A DNA stretch of 64,000 nucleotides from positions 4,831,001 to 4,895,000 of the forward strand of contig NZ_JAFHKM010000002.1 in the NCBI RefSeq assembly GCF_016937515.1. Reading direction: 5' to 3'. The position numbers were made by a program, and so were the translations under genes. Position 1 is the stretch's first letter. The number at the start of each line of letters is the position of its first letter. Below the pieces are notes generated by a model, which ran no database searches, was not told the origin of the DNA, and saw nothing but the letters and a program-made list of their open reading frames with translations. This document shows, piece after piece, positions 45,571 through 55,484 of the stretch. Origin of the DNA: Cohnella algarum (GTDB lineage Bacteria; Bacillota; Bacilli; Paenibacillales; Paenibacillaceae).

Positions 45571-47418
45571 CTATCGATTCGGCTGAATTTCTTCAAAATA
45601 ATCGCGCACCCGCTGCTGCATCGATTCCGGCAGCTGCGAACGGTTCAGCGCCCTGCGGGCGTCCGTCGCGTAGCTGGAGTAGACCTCCTCATAGCTTTGG
45701 GCTCCGCCATCCAGCATCGGCGACGTATCGCCCTCCGTGACCCGGCCGCCCGAGGACGGACCGCCGTCCGTCGCGGCGTTGCCGGACCCTTCCATCGCTC
45801 GGGGCGTCGTGACGAGCGAACGGCCGCCGCTTCCCGTTCCGCCTTGAAGTCCGCCCGAACCGGAGCCCGCGCCCGTACCGCCTCCAGCTCCTGCCCCGCT
45901 GCCGGCACCCGAGCCAGACCCCGTACCGCTGCCGGAGCCTGAACCCGAGCCGGATCCCGTCCCTGCACCGCTGCCGGAGCCTGAACCCGAGCCTGTTCCG
46001 GATCCTGTCCCTGCGCCGTTTCCGACCCCGGAACCCGAGCCAGCCCCCGTACCCGAACCTGATTCGCCTTCCGAACCGCCGCCGGAGTTGCCTCCCGCGC
46101 CCGGGCTCGCGCCGGCTCCCTCTCCTTCGCCGCTCCCGCCGCCGGATTCGCCGCCGGCTCCCGGATTTCCCGCGGCGCCTGTTGAGCTTGCGCCGCCCGA
46201 AGCGTCGCCGGTGCCCGAAGCCCCGGCCCAAGCGGAACCGGTTCCCGCCGCTGCGCCGCCTGCTTGATCGGCCAACACGGCGGAGCTTGCGCCAAGTCCG
46301 CCGGCCATTTGCCGGGCGAGGGCCGCCAGCTCTTCCGCCGTCAGCTCGCGAGCGAGCGCCTCGCCCAGCCCGGCAAGCGCGTCTTCCGCTCCCGTGCCCT
46401 CCGGCTCCCCGCTCGCGGCTTGCTCCGCCGCCTTGTTCAGCGCTTCCTTCAACGCTGCGTCCGAATCGGCTTCCGTTCCCTCGGGCAGCGCGTCGGCCAG
46501 CTCGCGCAAAAGCTCGGCGAGCTCCGCCTTCTGCTGCTCGCTAAGCCGCCGCAGTTCGCCGCGCAGCCCGTCGATCGCCTCCGAAGCCGCTTCGGCGTCG
46601 CGGCGCTCCAGCGCCTGCCCAAGCTCGCGGAGCTGCGGCGACGCCTGCATTCGCGAGGCCATTTCGCTCAGCCGCGTCTCCCGCAGCTTCAGCTCCGCCG
46701 CCAGCCGTTCAAGCTCCCGCTTCGCCTCTTCCAGCTCGCGTTGCGCTTCCGCCGGGCTTTCCAGCCTTCCCAACTGTTCGCGCAGCTCGGACAGCGGCTT
46801 TAGCAGCCCGTCCTTCGCGGCAGGTTCCAATGCGGGCAGCTGCTCGAGCCGCTGCTCCAGTTCATCCGCTTGTTCATCCAGCCGAGCCAGCTCCTCATTT
46901 ACCGCCGAACGTGCTTCGATCCGCTCGTCCATCGGATTCGGGATCGCGAGGAGACCGGCCAGAACAAGCCAGGATGCGCCCGTCAGCGCGGCGAACCTTG
47001 CGCCCCCGCGTCTTCCCGGTCCCGGCAAATTCGTCTTCAAGCCCGCGACGTATTCGCCGGCGAGCCGCACCGCTTCCTCGCGCTGCAGCCGGGCAATCGG
47101 AAGCTCGCTATGCAAATTCGCGAGTGCCGTTCCGACGGCATCGGACGTCGGTCCGCGATCCATCATAAGCGCCGCTTCGCGGTCGGATACGCCGCCCGCC
47201 AAGCGGACGGCCGCGCCGGTCATTGCGCCGGCGGCGATAAGCGCCGCGGCGATCCACTCGGCATGCGGAATCGGCACCAACCGTGCCGCGAGCAGGAGAA
47301 CGACCCCTGCGCCGCTGCCCGCAAGCAAGCCGATCGCCCCGCCCGCAGCGGCGCGAAGTCGCAACATTCGCCAGCGAACCCGCTTCAACAGCTCCGAAAG
47401 CTTGCGGCCTTCGCCCAT
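45571..47418 (-). CDS. Membrane coiled-coil protein with long Gly/Ser-rich region
   Basis: A 615-residue protein, DUF4175-like in plan but not firmly assigned. Two hydrophobic helices near residues 22-75 and another at about 150-165 anchor it. Residues about 180-330 are heptad-rich coiled coil ([30 protein letters not shown]). From about 385 to 540 it is almost only Gly, Ser, Ala, Thr ([17 protein letters not shown]), encoded by GC-rich repetitive DNA. The last 50 residues ([30 protein letters not shown]) are conserved in style with the C-terminus of MoxR-linked membrane proteins. Sits between the ABC exporter and MoxR genes. Confidence 0.75.
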   Translation of the reverse strand: MGEGRKLSELLKRVRWRMLRLRAAAGGAIGLLAGSGAGVVLLLAARLVPIPHAEWIAAALIAAGAMTGAAVRLAGGVSDREAALMMDRGPTSDAVGTALANLHSELPIARLQREEAVRLAGEYVAGLKTNLPGPGRRGGARFAALTGASWLVLAGLLAIPNPMDERIEARSAVNEELARLDEQADELEQRLEQLPALEPAAKDGLLKPLSELREQLGRLESPAEAQRELEEAKRELERLAAELKLRETRLSEMASRMQASPQLRELGQALERRDAEAASEAIDGLRGELRRLSEQQKAELAELLRELADALPEGTEADSDAALKEALNKAAEQAASGEPEGTGAEDALAGLGEALARELTAEELAALARQMAGGLGASSAVLADQAGGAAAGTGSAWAGASGTGDASGGASSTGAAGNPGAGGESGGGSGEGEGAGASPGAGGNSGGGSEGESGSGTGAGSGSGVGNGAGTGSGTGSGSGSGSGAGTGSGSGSGSGSGTGSGSGAGSGAGAGGGTGAGSGSGGLQGGTGSGGRSLVTTPRAMEGSGNAATDGGPSSGGRVTEGDTSPMLDGGAQSYEEVYSSYATDARRALNRSQLPESMQQRVRDYFEEIQPNR

Positions 47419-47448
47419 TTCTTCACCTCCCCGCGCTTTGCTTCTTTA

Positions 47449-47564
47449 ATTAATGACATTAATCATAATTGAGACTTTCCCAAAACGTTCCTTGCCCGGC
47501 AGGCTTTCGCTTTTTTCTCGCAACATAATTAATGAGGTTAATCGAATGTATTTAACCGCATTAA
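47449..47564. promoter_or_regulatory. Three operator-like 15-bp palindromes
   Basis: ATTAATG-A-CATTAAT (47449-47463, perfect), ATTAATG-A-GGTTAAT (47528-47542) and a third related site TTTAACC-G-CATTAAC near 47551-47565. They fill the AT-rich 170-bp gap upstream of the Gly/Ser-rich gene. The same pattern precedes the MoxR gene. Confidence 0.6.
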
Positions 47565-47587
47565 CAGCCTGCCAATCTTCCAACACA

Positions 47588-48502
47588 TTACCTGCCTGCG
47601 CGCTTCTTTTTTAAAATCGGTCGGATATACCGGATGCTAAGCAGCACCGCCCCGATGGAAACGATCGAATACACGATCAGGAATTGCTGCCACAACTGGA
47701 TCGGGGCATCCTGTCCGCTCAAGCCGCCGGAGCGATAAACCATGAATACCGACCGCGAAATTTCCGAATCGAAAATGCTGTACAGGGCGGCCACCGGATT
47801 TAAGCCCATGATGTACCCGATCCAGCCGTAGTCCGTCTGCCCGTTCCCGTACGTGTTTTGCATGATGGATAACACAATCAAATACAGAAACGCCGTCCCT
47901 CCGAAAATGAACAACGTGACGCCGTAGGAGACGATGACGGAAATCATCGTTCGTTTGAACAAGGTCGAAAACAGGATGCCGAGCGAGCCGAGAACGACCA
48001 TCGTGAACAAGTAAAAGAGAAACACGAGCAGCAGCTGCGACGGCGAGATGCCTCCGTACAGAAACACGATGCTGTACACCGGCATCGTCGCCAGCACGAT
48101 AAGCACCATAAAAGCGAGCGAAGCGACCAGTTTGCTCACGATAATGTTCGTCGACGACTGCTGCGTCGTCAGCAGCAAATTCAGCGTTTGCCGCTCGCGC
48201 TCCCCGCTGACGATGCCGGCCGTAAGTCCCGGCGCCATGAAGGCGATCAGCCCGAGCTGGGCGATGCTGATGAACATGAACATCGTCCGGCTCGTATTCG
48301 GATTGAAGCCGCCGCCTCCGTCCATCTCGTTGATATAGATGAACCCGAGCGCGCCGATCCCGATCGCCAGCAAATAGAAAAACAACGCCCACATCGAACG
48401 CAGCGAACGCATTCGCAGCATGATTTCCTTGTTCAGCACCGGGTTGACGAACAGCGATCGCAGGTTCCGCCCTGCTTTGGCCTCCGCTTGCTTGCCGCTC
48501 AT
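47588..48502 (-). CDS. ABC-2 type permease
   Basis: A 304-residue permease. Residues 1-20 are polar (MSGKQAEAKAGRN), followed by VLNKEIMLRMRSLRSMWALF, typical of ABC-2 exporters fused after a short tail, and six helices (FMVLIVLATMPVYSIVFLYG; VIVSYGVTLFIFGGTAFLYL). The GERERQTLNLLLTT motif is the standard cytoplasmic loop contacting the ATPase. ATG 48502 overlaps the ATPase stop (ATGA). Likely exports or inserts an envelope component with the ATPase and the large secreted protein upstream. Confidence 0.92.
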   Translation of the reverse strand: MSGKQAEAKAGRNLRSLFVNPVLNKEIMLRMRSLRSMWALFFYLLAIGIGALGFIYINEMDGGGGFNPNTSRTMFMFISIAQLGLIAFMAPGLTAGIVSGERERQTLNLLLTTQQSSTNIIVSKLVASLAFMVLIVLATMPVYSIVFLYGGISPSQLLLVFLFYLFTMVVLGSLGILFSTLFKRTMISVIVSYGVTLFIFGGTAFLYLIVLSIMQNTYGNGQTDYGWIGYIMGLNPVAALYSIFDSEISRSVFMVYRSGGLSGQDAPIQLWQQFLIVYSIVSIGAVLLSIRYIRPILKKKRAGR

Positions 48503-49482
48503 GCTTCTCCCCCGTTCCCCTTCGTAATTTCCAGAAAGACGTCCTCGAGATTCGTTTGCGCTTCGCTGAAGGCGATCAGGCGGAAGCCGCGGCCGATCAG
48601 CTCGGCCAGCAGCTCGGCCTGCTCCTCGTCCTGGCCGCCGAAATGCACCTGCACGCCCTTTTCGTCGCGGAAAATCCGATTCACGAACGGCCGGTCCCTG
48701 AGCGCCGCTTCCAGCTCTTCGTCCTGCCCCGCGCTGCGGATCGTCAGAATCCGTTTTACCCGCAGCCGGCTTTGAATATCCTGAACGTTGCCGTGCGCGA
48801 CCAGCTGCCCGTGCTCGATGACGCCGATCTCGTCCACCATTTCCGCGAGTTCCGGCAAAATGTGCGAGGAAATGATAATCGTCTTCCCCATATCCTTCAG
48901 TTCCTTCAAAATTTCGCGCATTTCGATCCGGGCCCGCGGATCGAGCCCCGAAGCGGGCTCGTCGAGAATGAGCAGGTCGGGGTCGTGCACGAGGCAGCGG
49001 GCGAGGCACAGGCGCTGCTTCATCCCCCGCGAAAGCGTGTCGACGTAAGCGTCCTTTTTGTCGGAGAGATTCACCAGTTCGAGCAGCTGCGGAATCAGCT
49101 TGTTGCGCTCCGCCTTGCCGATGCCGTAGCTGGCCCCGTAAAAATGCAAATACTCCGTCGCCTTGAAGCTGTCGTAAACGCCGAAAAAGTCCGGCATGTA
49201 GCCGATTTTTTTGCGGACCTCCTTCGGGTGCTCCGTCACGTCGATCCCGTCCACCATGGCCGTGCCCGACGTCGGCGCGAGCAGCGTCGCCAAAATCGAC
49301 ATCGTCGTCGACTTGCCTGCTCCGTTCGGACCGACGAAGCCAAATACGGTGCCCTTGTCTATCGTCAAATCGAGCGATTTCAGCGCCTGGAAGCTGCCGA
49401 ACTGCTTGGACAACGACCGCGTCTCGATCATCGGCACCTCTTTCGTTTCCGCGGACGGCTTCTGCGCAAGAGACGTTTCCAT
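48499..49482 (-). CDS. ABC transporter ATP-binding protein
   Basis: A 327-residue ATPase: Walker A GPNGAGKSTT, signature LSRGMKQRLCLAR, Walker B LLILDEPASGLDPRARIEMR, and a C-terminal domain of about 90 residues. The first 17 residues (METSLAQKPSAETKEVP) are an extra polar leader; MIETRSLSKQFG would be the usual start. Its ATG overlaps the stop of the upstream gene by one base (TAATG). Partner of the ABC-2 permease. Confidence 0.93.
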   Translation of the reverse strand: METSLAQKPSAETKEVPMIETRSLSKQFGSFQALKSLDLTIDKGTVFGFVGPNGAGKSTTMSILATLLAPTSGTAMVDGIDVTEHPKEVRKKIGYMPDFFGVYDSFKATEYLHFYGASYGIGKAERNKLIPQLLELVNLSDKKDAYVDTLSRGMKQRLCLARCLVHDPDLLILDEPASGLDPRARIEMREILKELKDMGKTIIISSHILPELAEMVDEIGVIEHGQLVAHGNVQDIQSRLRVKRILTIRSAGQDEELEAALRDRPFVNRIFRDEKGVQVHFGGQDEEQAELLAELIGRGFRLIAFSEAQTNLEDVFLEITKGNGGEA

Positions 49483-51865
49483 TACGAGTTCACCTTCCCT
49501 TTCAATCCGATCTCCGGCAGCGCGATATGAACGGAACCGGTCACCTCGAGCTTCATCCGGACCGCGTTCGCGGCCGTCATATACGTATCCGCGGATTCCG
49601 GCAGCCGGACCAAGTTGCTCGTTCGATCGATCTCATCCCATTGCTGCGTTACGTCGTTCCATACCGAAAGAACCATTTGTCCGCCCTGTCCCATGTCCGA
49701 AAAATGCACGGTCAGCTCCTCGAACTCGGTTTCGGCCGCGCCGGGCACGAGATATTCGAATTCGATGCTTCCGTCCGTCAATCCGACCATGCCGTCCGAA
49801 CCGTAGGAAAACTCGCCTAGCGATTGGCTTGTCATCACCGGCAAAATCGAGCCGGGAGGAATCGTCGCCGCCCCCGTTCCCGGGATATCCGGCTCGAACG
49901 GCTGCACCCAAAGCGTCAGGTTGTCCGACTTGACTTCTTTTCCGTTGACCTCGAACCAGCTCTCGCTATCCTCGCTGAAGCCGACGATGACCGGCCGGAA
50001 AGAGCCCTGTTCCTGCAAGTAGGCGTTCAGCATGCCGCGATGCCGCGAATACTCGTCCCGTCCTCCCGTAAAAGGGAACATTTGATAGCCGTAATCGTAA
50101 AAGACGCCGTAAGAAGGTAAGTACGTCGGCACCGTTGCCTCTGCGGCTTCTCCTTTCGCAAGATCCCCAGGGAATAGACTCTGCCGTTCGCCAGCAAAGC
50201 CGCCTTCTTGAGATCGGCTTCCGTATTGTTCGTCACGCGTATTTTCCGGTTCGCCCCGAGCTCTTCCGCCGCGATGTCGAATTGGCCGTGGCCGGACGAT
50301 TCCTCGTTGTATTCCAGCCGCGCCTTCCGGACGGAAGAATACTCGACGCGGTTCCAAACCGCCGTTACCCGGTCCGGCTCGGTTCGCGCGGTCTGGTTCA
50401 TCCGATTGGTCGAAATGTTGCCGGTGCCGCTTTCATCGCTATTCGGCAAAACGGTAACATCGGCTTCGAACCCGGCCTCCACCGTGCCTCCGCGGGGAGC
50501 GAACACCGCCACGTCGGCCGAGCGCAAGGCGCGGCCGTCGCCCGCGAGCTCCATCGTCCGCAAGCTGTGCGTCATCGTCTGGTTTTTGTCGGCCGACCCG
50601 ATCGAATAAATGACGAGACTCGAAACGACCGACAACGCCGGAATGATCCACCAGGCCCATTCCCGCCTGTCCGCCGCCTTAAGCGTCAGGAATACGCCCG
50701 GGGCGACGATCACGATATAAATAAGAAAAAAGACGAGCAGCAAGTTGAACTGCGGCGATCGCAGCGAAGGGAACGCGTTCAGCGCGTTGTCCACTTCCCA
50801 ATAACCGTTGCTATAGCCGAAACCGTTGACGTTTTGATGCAAATACGAGGTGAGCGAGCCGCTCAACATCCGCGCCCAAAGCGCGGAATTTCCGCTCCAG
50901 GAAGCAAACGGCTCAAGCGAAGGGTCGAACGCCGCGTAGACGATGCGCCCTTTTCCGTACTTTCTCTCCGCCGCGACAATGATCTCGCCTTCATTCAACA
51001 GCGAAGTAGCGCCCGCTTGCAGCGTACCCGTCGAAACCGTGACGGGCCCCGCCAGATCCAGCGCCTTGCCGTCTCCGCCCTGGACGATCGAATCGGCGGA
51101 GGAAAGCGCCGCCGTGCCATCCGCGGCGACGGGAACGATATCCTTGAACGCTTCAGCCGTTTTCGCGTAGCCCGCGCCGCCCGAAACGACGAGCGTGCCC
51201 CCCATTTGAACCCAGGTGCGAACCGCCGCGATTCGGTCTTCGCTCCAGCCGCCCGTCGCCGTATCGTTCAAAACGAGAAAATCGAACGAGCCGAGCTGCA
51301 TCGCGTTATTCGCCAATTTTTGATCCTCGATCGGAACGACTTGCAGGCTGTAGCCCCGTTGATTGAGAATCGGCAAAAAATTGAGCGTATCCGGATCCCG
51401 GGATACGACGCCGACGACGGTGTTGGCCGTTGAGGATCCGACCAGAAAGGATTTTCCCGTCAGCGGGATTTCGTCGCCCGAGCGCTCTTCCCGAAACGCC
51501 AGCTTGTTGTTGTTTTCGTTGTAGCTCGTGCCCGGCACGGTCAGCTCCAGTACGACCGGACTTCCTTGCGGCAGCTCCGCCGGCACGGAAAAGCTCTGAT
51601 TGTAGCCTCCGTTCGGCTGAACGACCGAGAAAACGAGCTCCCCTTTTAAAGCCCGATCCGTTTCATTGACGGCCGTGATCGACAGGCGTGTCCACTTCCC
51701 TTCCTTCACGATCCCGCCCAGTCCGACCTCCGCGGTAATCTCAATGCCTTCCCCGGCCGCTGCCGCCGCCGCCGGACGCAACCCCGCGATCGCAGCCGCG
51801 GCCAACGCGAGCGCCAGACCGAACCAAATGAGCCTTGCGGCCCTTCTTTTCCCGCCAACTGTCAC
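49482..51865 (-). CDS. Large exported membrane protein with amidotransferase-like fold (frameshifted)
   Basis: About 795 residues after repair. Signal peptide to about residue 37 (LIWFGLALALAAAAIAGLRP), then beta-rich extracytoplasmic domains (IEITAEVGLGGIVKEGKWTR), an amidotransferase-like segment (NFLPILNQRGYSLQVVPIED, LVLNDTATGGW) and two helices near 400-450 (LLLVFFLIYIVIVAPGVFL). A second external part follows. The frame is lost after GRVYSLG and resumes DLAKGEAAEATVPTYLPSYG; one more base in the C4 run at 50165-50168 repairs it. First gene of the ABC exporter unit. Similar proteins accompany ABC-2 exporters in Paenibacillaceae; function unknown. Confidence 0.8.
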
Positions 51866-52050
51866 TTTTTGACGCCCCTCTCGTTTCCATCCATTCCCTA
51901 AATCATACTACAAGTAGAATTGACGAAGCGATAGATTCGAAAGTTTCTTAAGTATAACTTAAGAGTTCGAATAATAGTTTTCATAACTTATATTATGTAA
52001 ACATTTTGGCGTCCGGAAAGACAAACTGGAGCCGAACCTCCCCGGTCCTG

Positions 52051-52306
52051 AAAACCTCCCATTCCGGAAGCCGAAGAACGCATTCAGTACAAGAAGCCGC
52101 ACTTTCTGAAAAACGGACATTATGCAGCCATCATTTCTCCTTCCAAAGACGCGATTGCGTTCATGATCATGAACGCAATCGGGATTGACTTTCCGAAAGG
52201 ATTCGATGGGCCAGCCGAACGGAAGTGGATCAAATTGCGGGAAGGCGACTCCCCCGACCTCGCCACGCTGTCCGGGCTTTTGAAGCAAGCTTCCGGCACG
52301 CTTTAA
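52051..52306 (+). pseudogene. 3' fragment of an unrecognised gene, possibly DUF1801-like
   Basis: Plus-strand frame IPEAEERIQYKKPHFLKNGH, then YAAIISPSKDAIAFMIMNAI and FDGPAERKWIKLREGDSPDL ends at TAA 52306. PEAEERIQYKKPHF resembles the front of DUF1801-type domains, but the rest does not clearly. A stop at 52048-52050 and no start codon with a ribosome site show it is a remnant. It contains a perfect 30-bp palindrome (52152-52181). The Tn3-type end begins 80 bp beyond. Confidence 0.5.
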
Positions 52307-52386
52307 CGGCGATTCGGCGGAAGAGGGTTCGAGGGAACGTTCGAGCAGCTTGCCGATTGCCTGTCCAGTCAACCATAACCTTTATA

Positions 52387-52424
52387 GGGGTACCGCCAAC
52401 ATTTTAACGATAATATACGCTAAG
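52387..52424 (+). mobile_element. Tn4430-like 38-bp terminal inverted repeat
   Basis: Starts GGGGTACCGCCAACATTTTA and ends ATACGCTAAG. Outer GGGGTACCGCCA and inner ACGCTAAG equal those of the known Tn4430 terminal repeat. It flanks the 3' end of tnpA, as expected. The five bases before it are TTATA, the candidate target duplication. Confidence 0.9.
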
Positions 52425-52495
52425 CCTTCGGATGTACCTGGCTTAGCGTTTTTTCTTACTCTAAGCCCAATAGTCCGGGCTACACCGCCCGGACT
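52417..52495 (+). terminator. Two hairpins between the terminal repeat and tnpA
   Basis: ACGCTAAGCC (52417-52426) pairs with GGCTTAGCGT (52440-52449), followed on the plus strand by TTTTTTC: a terminator against readthrough into the transposon. A second stem AGTCCGGGC/GCCCGGACT spans 52472-52495, next to the tnpA stop. A degenerate copy of the first hairpin follows the repeat at 21132. Confidence 0.7.
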
Positions 52496-52500
52496 ACCGA

Positions 52501-55470
52501 TCACTCACCTTCCTGTTGTTTCAGCGGTCGTAATGAGTTGAGAGACGTATTCTGCTTGAAGTTGAATTTGTATTCACCTAGAAAATTGATGTGCTCCCAT
52601 CCAAGGGGGGAAATGTGATTTAGCAGTTCTTCCTGAAGCTTACCTTGCTTTTTGCGGTGTTCAGTTGCCTGCTGGAGATAGACGGTATTCCAAACGCTAA
52701 TTGCATTGATGATAATGTTCAACGCACTTGCCCGTTGGAGCTGATCTTGTAGCGCACGTTCCCGCAGTTCGCCATGTTTGCCGAAGAAGATCGCTCTGGC
52801 CAATGCGTTCATGGCTTCTCCTTTGTTCAACCCCCGATGGATTTTTCTCCGCAGCGCCTCGCTCGAAAGGTAATCCAGAATGAAGATCGTTTTCTCGATA
52901 CGCCCCATTTCTCTCAGCGCGGTAGCCAAGCTGTTTTGTCTTGCATAGGAACCGATTTTCCCCATAATGAGTGATGCTGAAACGGTTCCTTCCCGGATGG
53001 AGTGAGCCAGCCGGAGTACATCGTCGTAGTTCTCTTGAATGATCTTTGTATTAATCTGTCCGCGAAGCAGCTTCTCCAATTTAGGGAAAATGGACGGTTT
53101 TCCGATAGCGTAGAGCTTGGAATCAGCCAAGTCGCGTAAGCGCGGCGCAAAGCGAAATCCAAGCAAATGCGTTAAACCAAAGACTTGATCGGTGTAACCG
53201 GCCGTATCCGTATAATGCTCCTCAATGGACAAGTCCGTTTCGTGGTGGAGCAAACCGTCGATGACGTGTACGGCATCCCGAGCGTTCGTATTGATGACTT
53301 TCGTATAGAACGTGGAAAACTGGTCGCTCACGAAGCGATATATCGTTGCTCCTTTTCCGGTCCCGTAGTGAGGATTCGCATCTGCGTGAAGAGACGATAC
53401 ACCGATCTGGACGCGCATTCCATCAGATGAGGAGGTAGTGCCATTCCCCCAATATGAAGGCAGCGCCAGCTTATGATGAAAATTGACAAGAACAGCTTGC
53501 GCTTTATTCATCGCGTCTTCGTACAGCCGCCATTGAGCTGTATTGGCCATTTGCCGATATGAAATGCTCGGCGTGGCTTCAGCCATCTTCGTAAGCCCGA
53601 TGTTCGTTCCCATTGCCATAAGGGTAGCCATAAGGATTGTTGTTTCTTCCTCGTTCGGAGCGCGGTTACTGGAAGCGTGAATAAACTGCTCATGAAAATT
53701 CGTCCAGTTGGCTACTTCCATGAGCAGATCCGTAAGCTTAATTCGTGGTAGCAGCTCATAGAGGGAAAGACTGAAATTTCGGGATTCATCGGGAACATCT
53801 TTCTCCAATCGCTCAATGTGCAATTTCCCGTTCTCCAAATTTACTCCGTCCAGCTCATCGATGTGATCCGAAACCCAATTTAATCTTTGAAGAAGTGCTT
53901 CAATCCGTTCTTCAAGATATTCCTTTGCGGACAAACTGACGGCAAGCTTTGTAGCGTTAGGATCAATGCCATTCCAATCGGCTTTCGGAACAAGGTATTC
54001 CTCGAAATCCTTATGCTGACGGCTTCCGACTATGGACACGTCCCCGGAACGAACGTAATTCCGCAACTCTGTCAGGACAGCCATTTCGTAGTAATGCCGG
54101 TTGATCGTTCCGTCATCGTCGTAAACGTGCTTTTGCCAGCGGTTCGAAACGAAGTTCAGCGGCGCGCCTTCCGGAACCTTCCGCTTCCCGGTTTCATTCA
54201 TATCCCGGATGATATCGACCGCCTTCATTAGCGGCTCTGCGGACTTAGTTGACCGAAATTCCAACGATTTTAGCAGCGTTGGCGTGTATTTTCGGAGCGC
54301 ATAGAATTTCTTTTCTAACAAGTCCAAGTAGTCGTAATCAACTGGTCGCGCCAGCCGTTTAGCTTCCTCCACGGATGCGACGACCTGATCCCACGGCATG
54401 ACGGCATCAAGAGCAACAAACGGATCAATGCCTTCGCTTCGGGCCTTAATAAGAGCGGCTCCAAGATCGGCAAAGTGAACAACCTTTTCGTTGATCGATT
54501 TACCGTTTTGCTTTTGAAGTTCCTCTTGGGCCTTTCTCCCTTTGGAAAGCAGTATCATAATCTGCCGGTCATGAATCTCGAAAGCCAGGTCTGTCAAATC
54601 CTGAATTAGTTCCAATAGGTACGCTACTAAAATCGCGTACTTTTTCGGATCATTAAAACGTCTGAAAGAATGAGGTTCGTAACGCGAACCGATTTTAGAA
54701 AGTTGACGTAGACGGTTCGGATGGATGCCTTTCGTATCGACTTGCAGCTGCAAGTCGCGTAAGTATTCGAGTTTTTCAATCACCTTCAAAAAAGAATCCG
54801 GAGAGCTAGTACCTGGAATTTCCCTTAACCATGCTAAGTAGGTTTTGCTACTTTCCGGCATGGTGGTTAAGACGCGATCCAGCTTAGCAATTTGTAATTC
54901 TGTCAGTGAACTGCTGAGCAGCTTGAATATTTTTTCTTCTGTTCGTTTGCGCGTTTCCCAAACGGCTCTTTCAATTGTAGCCATTGAAGGGAGAATGATT
55001 TTACGCTTACGTAAATCTTCGAGTGCGAGTTGAATCAGGTGTAAGGGATTGCCGTTTGCCATTGCATGGCTAAATAGATGCTTGCACAAAGAACGATATT
55101 CGCTCAAGGTGAATGTCTGGTAGCCATATTCTTTCCGGATCTCATCCAGATGCTCGTACTTCGTTGCTTCTCGGTCGCCGTAAGATGCAAAAGACTCCAC
55201 ATCGGCATTGATTTGCTTTGCAATATGACGAAGAATTTGAACCGGCACTTCTTTTGTATCAGAAAGTGTCCAGCCGAGATAACGAAGTACGCACAGCTGC
55301 ACGGCAAAGCCGAGTCGATTATAATCTCTTCGCCGCTGCTGTATGATTTCAAGGTCATGCTGTGTAAATGTGAAATAAGTGCCCAATTCCCATTCGCCAA
55401 GATCAGGCGGTATCTGCAAATAATGCAGCCGTTCCTCCGGAGTTAGCAGTTCCCTTACTCTCGCGTACAT
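52501..55470 (-). CDS. tnpA: Tn3-family transposase TnpA
   Basis: A 989-residue transposase, the size of the Tn4430 enzyme. N-terminal DUF4158-type DNA-binding region (MYARVRELLTPEERLHYLQI), and C-terminal DDE domain of Tn3 type: VSSLHADANPHYGTGKGATI, EEHYTDTAGYTDQVFGLTHL, and the block around GKHGELRERALQDQLQRASA with NAISVWNTVYL. It cuts at the 38-bp ends and moves the element by replicative transposition. Frame is intact. Its ATG lies 14 bp after the tnpI stop. Lower GC than the host genes. Confidence 0.96.
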   Translation of the reverse strand: MYARVRELLTPEERLHYLQIPPDLGEWELGTYFTFTQHDLEIIQQRRRDYNRLGFAVQLCVLRYLGWTLSDTKEVPVQILRHIAKQINADVESFASYGDREATKYEHLDEIRKEYGYQTFTLSEYRSLCKHLFSHAMANGNPLHLIQLALEDLRKRKIILPSMATIERAVWETRKRTEEKIFKLLSSSLTELQIAKLDRVLTTMPESSKTYLAWLREIPGTSSPDSFLKVIEKLEYLRDLQLQVDTKGIHPNRLRQLSKIGSRYEPHSFRRFNDPKKYAILVAYLLELIQDLTDLAFEIHDRQIMILLSKGRKAQEELQKQNGKSINEKVVHFADLGAALIKARSEGIDPFVALDAVMPWDQVVASVEEAKRLARPVDYDYLDLLEKKFYALRKYTPTLLKSLEFRSTKSAEPLMKAVDIIRDMNETGKRKVPEGAPLNFVSNRWQKHVYDDDGTINRHYYEMAVLTELRNYVRSGDVSIVGSRQHKDFEEYLVPKADWNGIDPNATKLAVSLSAKEYLEERIEALLQRLNWVSDHIDELDGVNLENGKLHIERLEKDVPDESRNFSLSLYELLPRIKLTDLLMEVANWTNFHEQFIHASSNRAPNEEETTILMATLMAMGTNIGLTKMAEATPSISYRQMANTAQWRLYEDAMNKAQAVLVNFHHKLALPSYWGNGTTSSSDGMRVQIGVSSLHADANPHYGTGKGATIYRFVSDQFSTFYTKVINTNARDAVHVIDGLLHHETDLSIEEHYTDTAGYTDQVFGLTHLLGFRFAPRLRDLADSKLYAIGKPSIFPKLEKLLRGQINTKIIQENYDDVLRLAHSIREGTVSASLIMGKIGSYARQNSLATALREMGRIEKTIFILDYLSSEALRRKIHRGLNKGEAMNALARAIFFGKHGELRERALQDQLQRASALNIIINAISVWNTVYLQQATEHRKKQGKLQEELLNHISPLGWEHINFLGEYKFNFKQNTSLNSLRPLKQQEGE

Positions 55471-55484
55471 CGTACTTCATCCCC

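Noticed and set aside
46394..47449. 351-codon plus-strand frame rich in Ser, Arg and Ala
   Set aside because: Antisense to the coiled-coil gene; composition is that of a reverse-complement frame in GC-rich DNA and no start signal is present.
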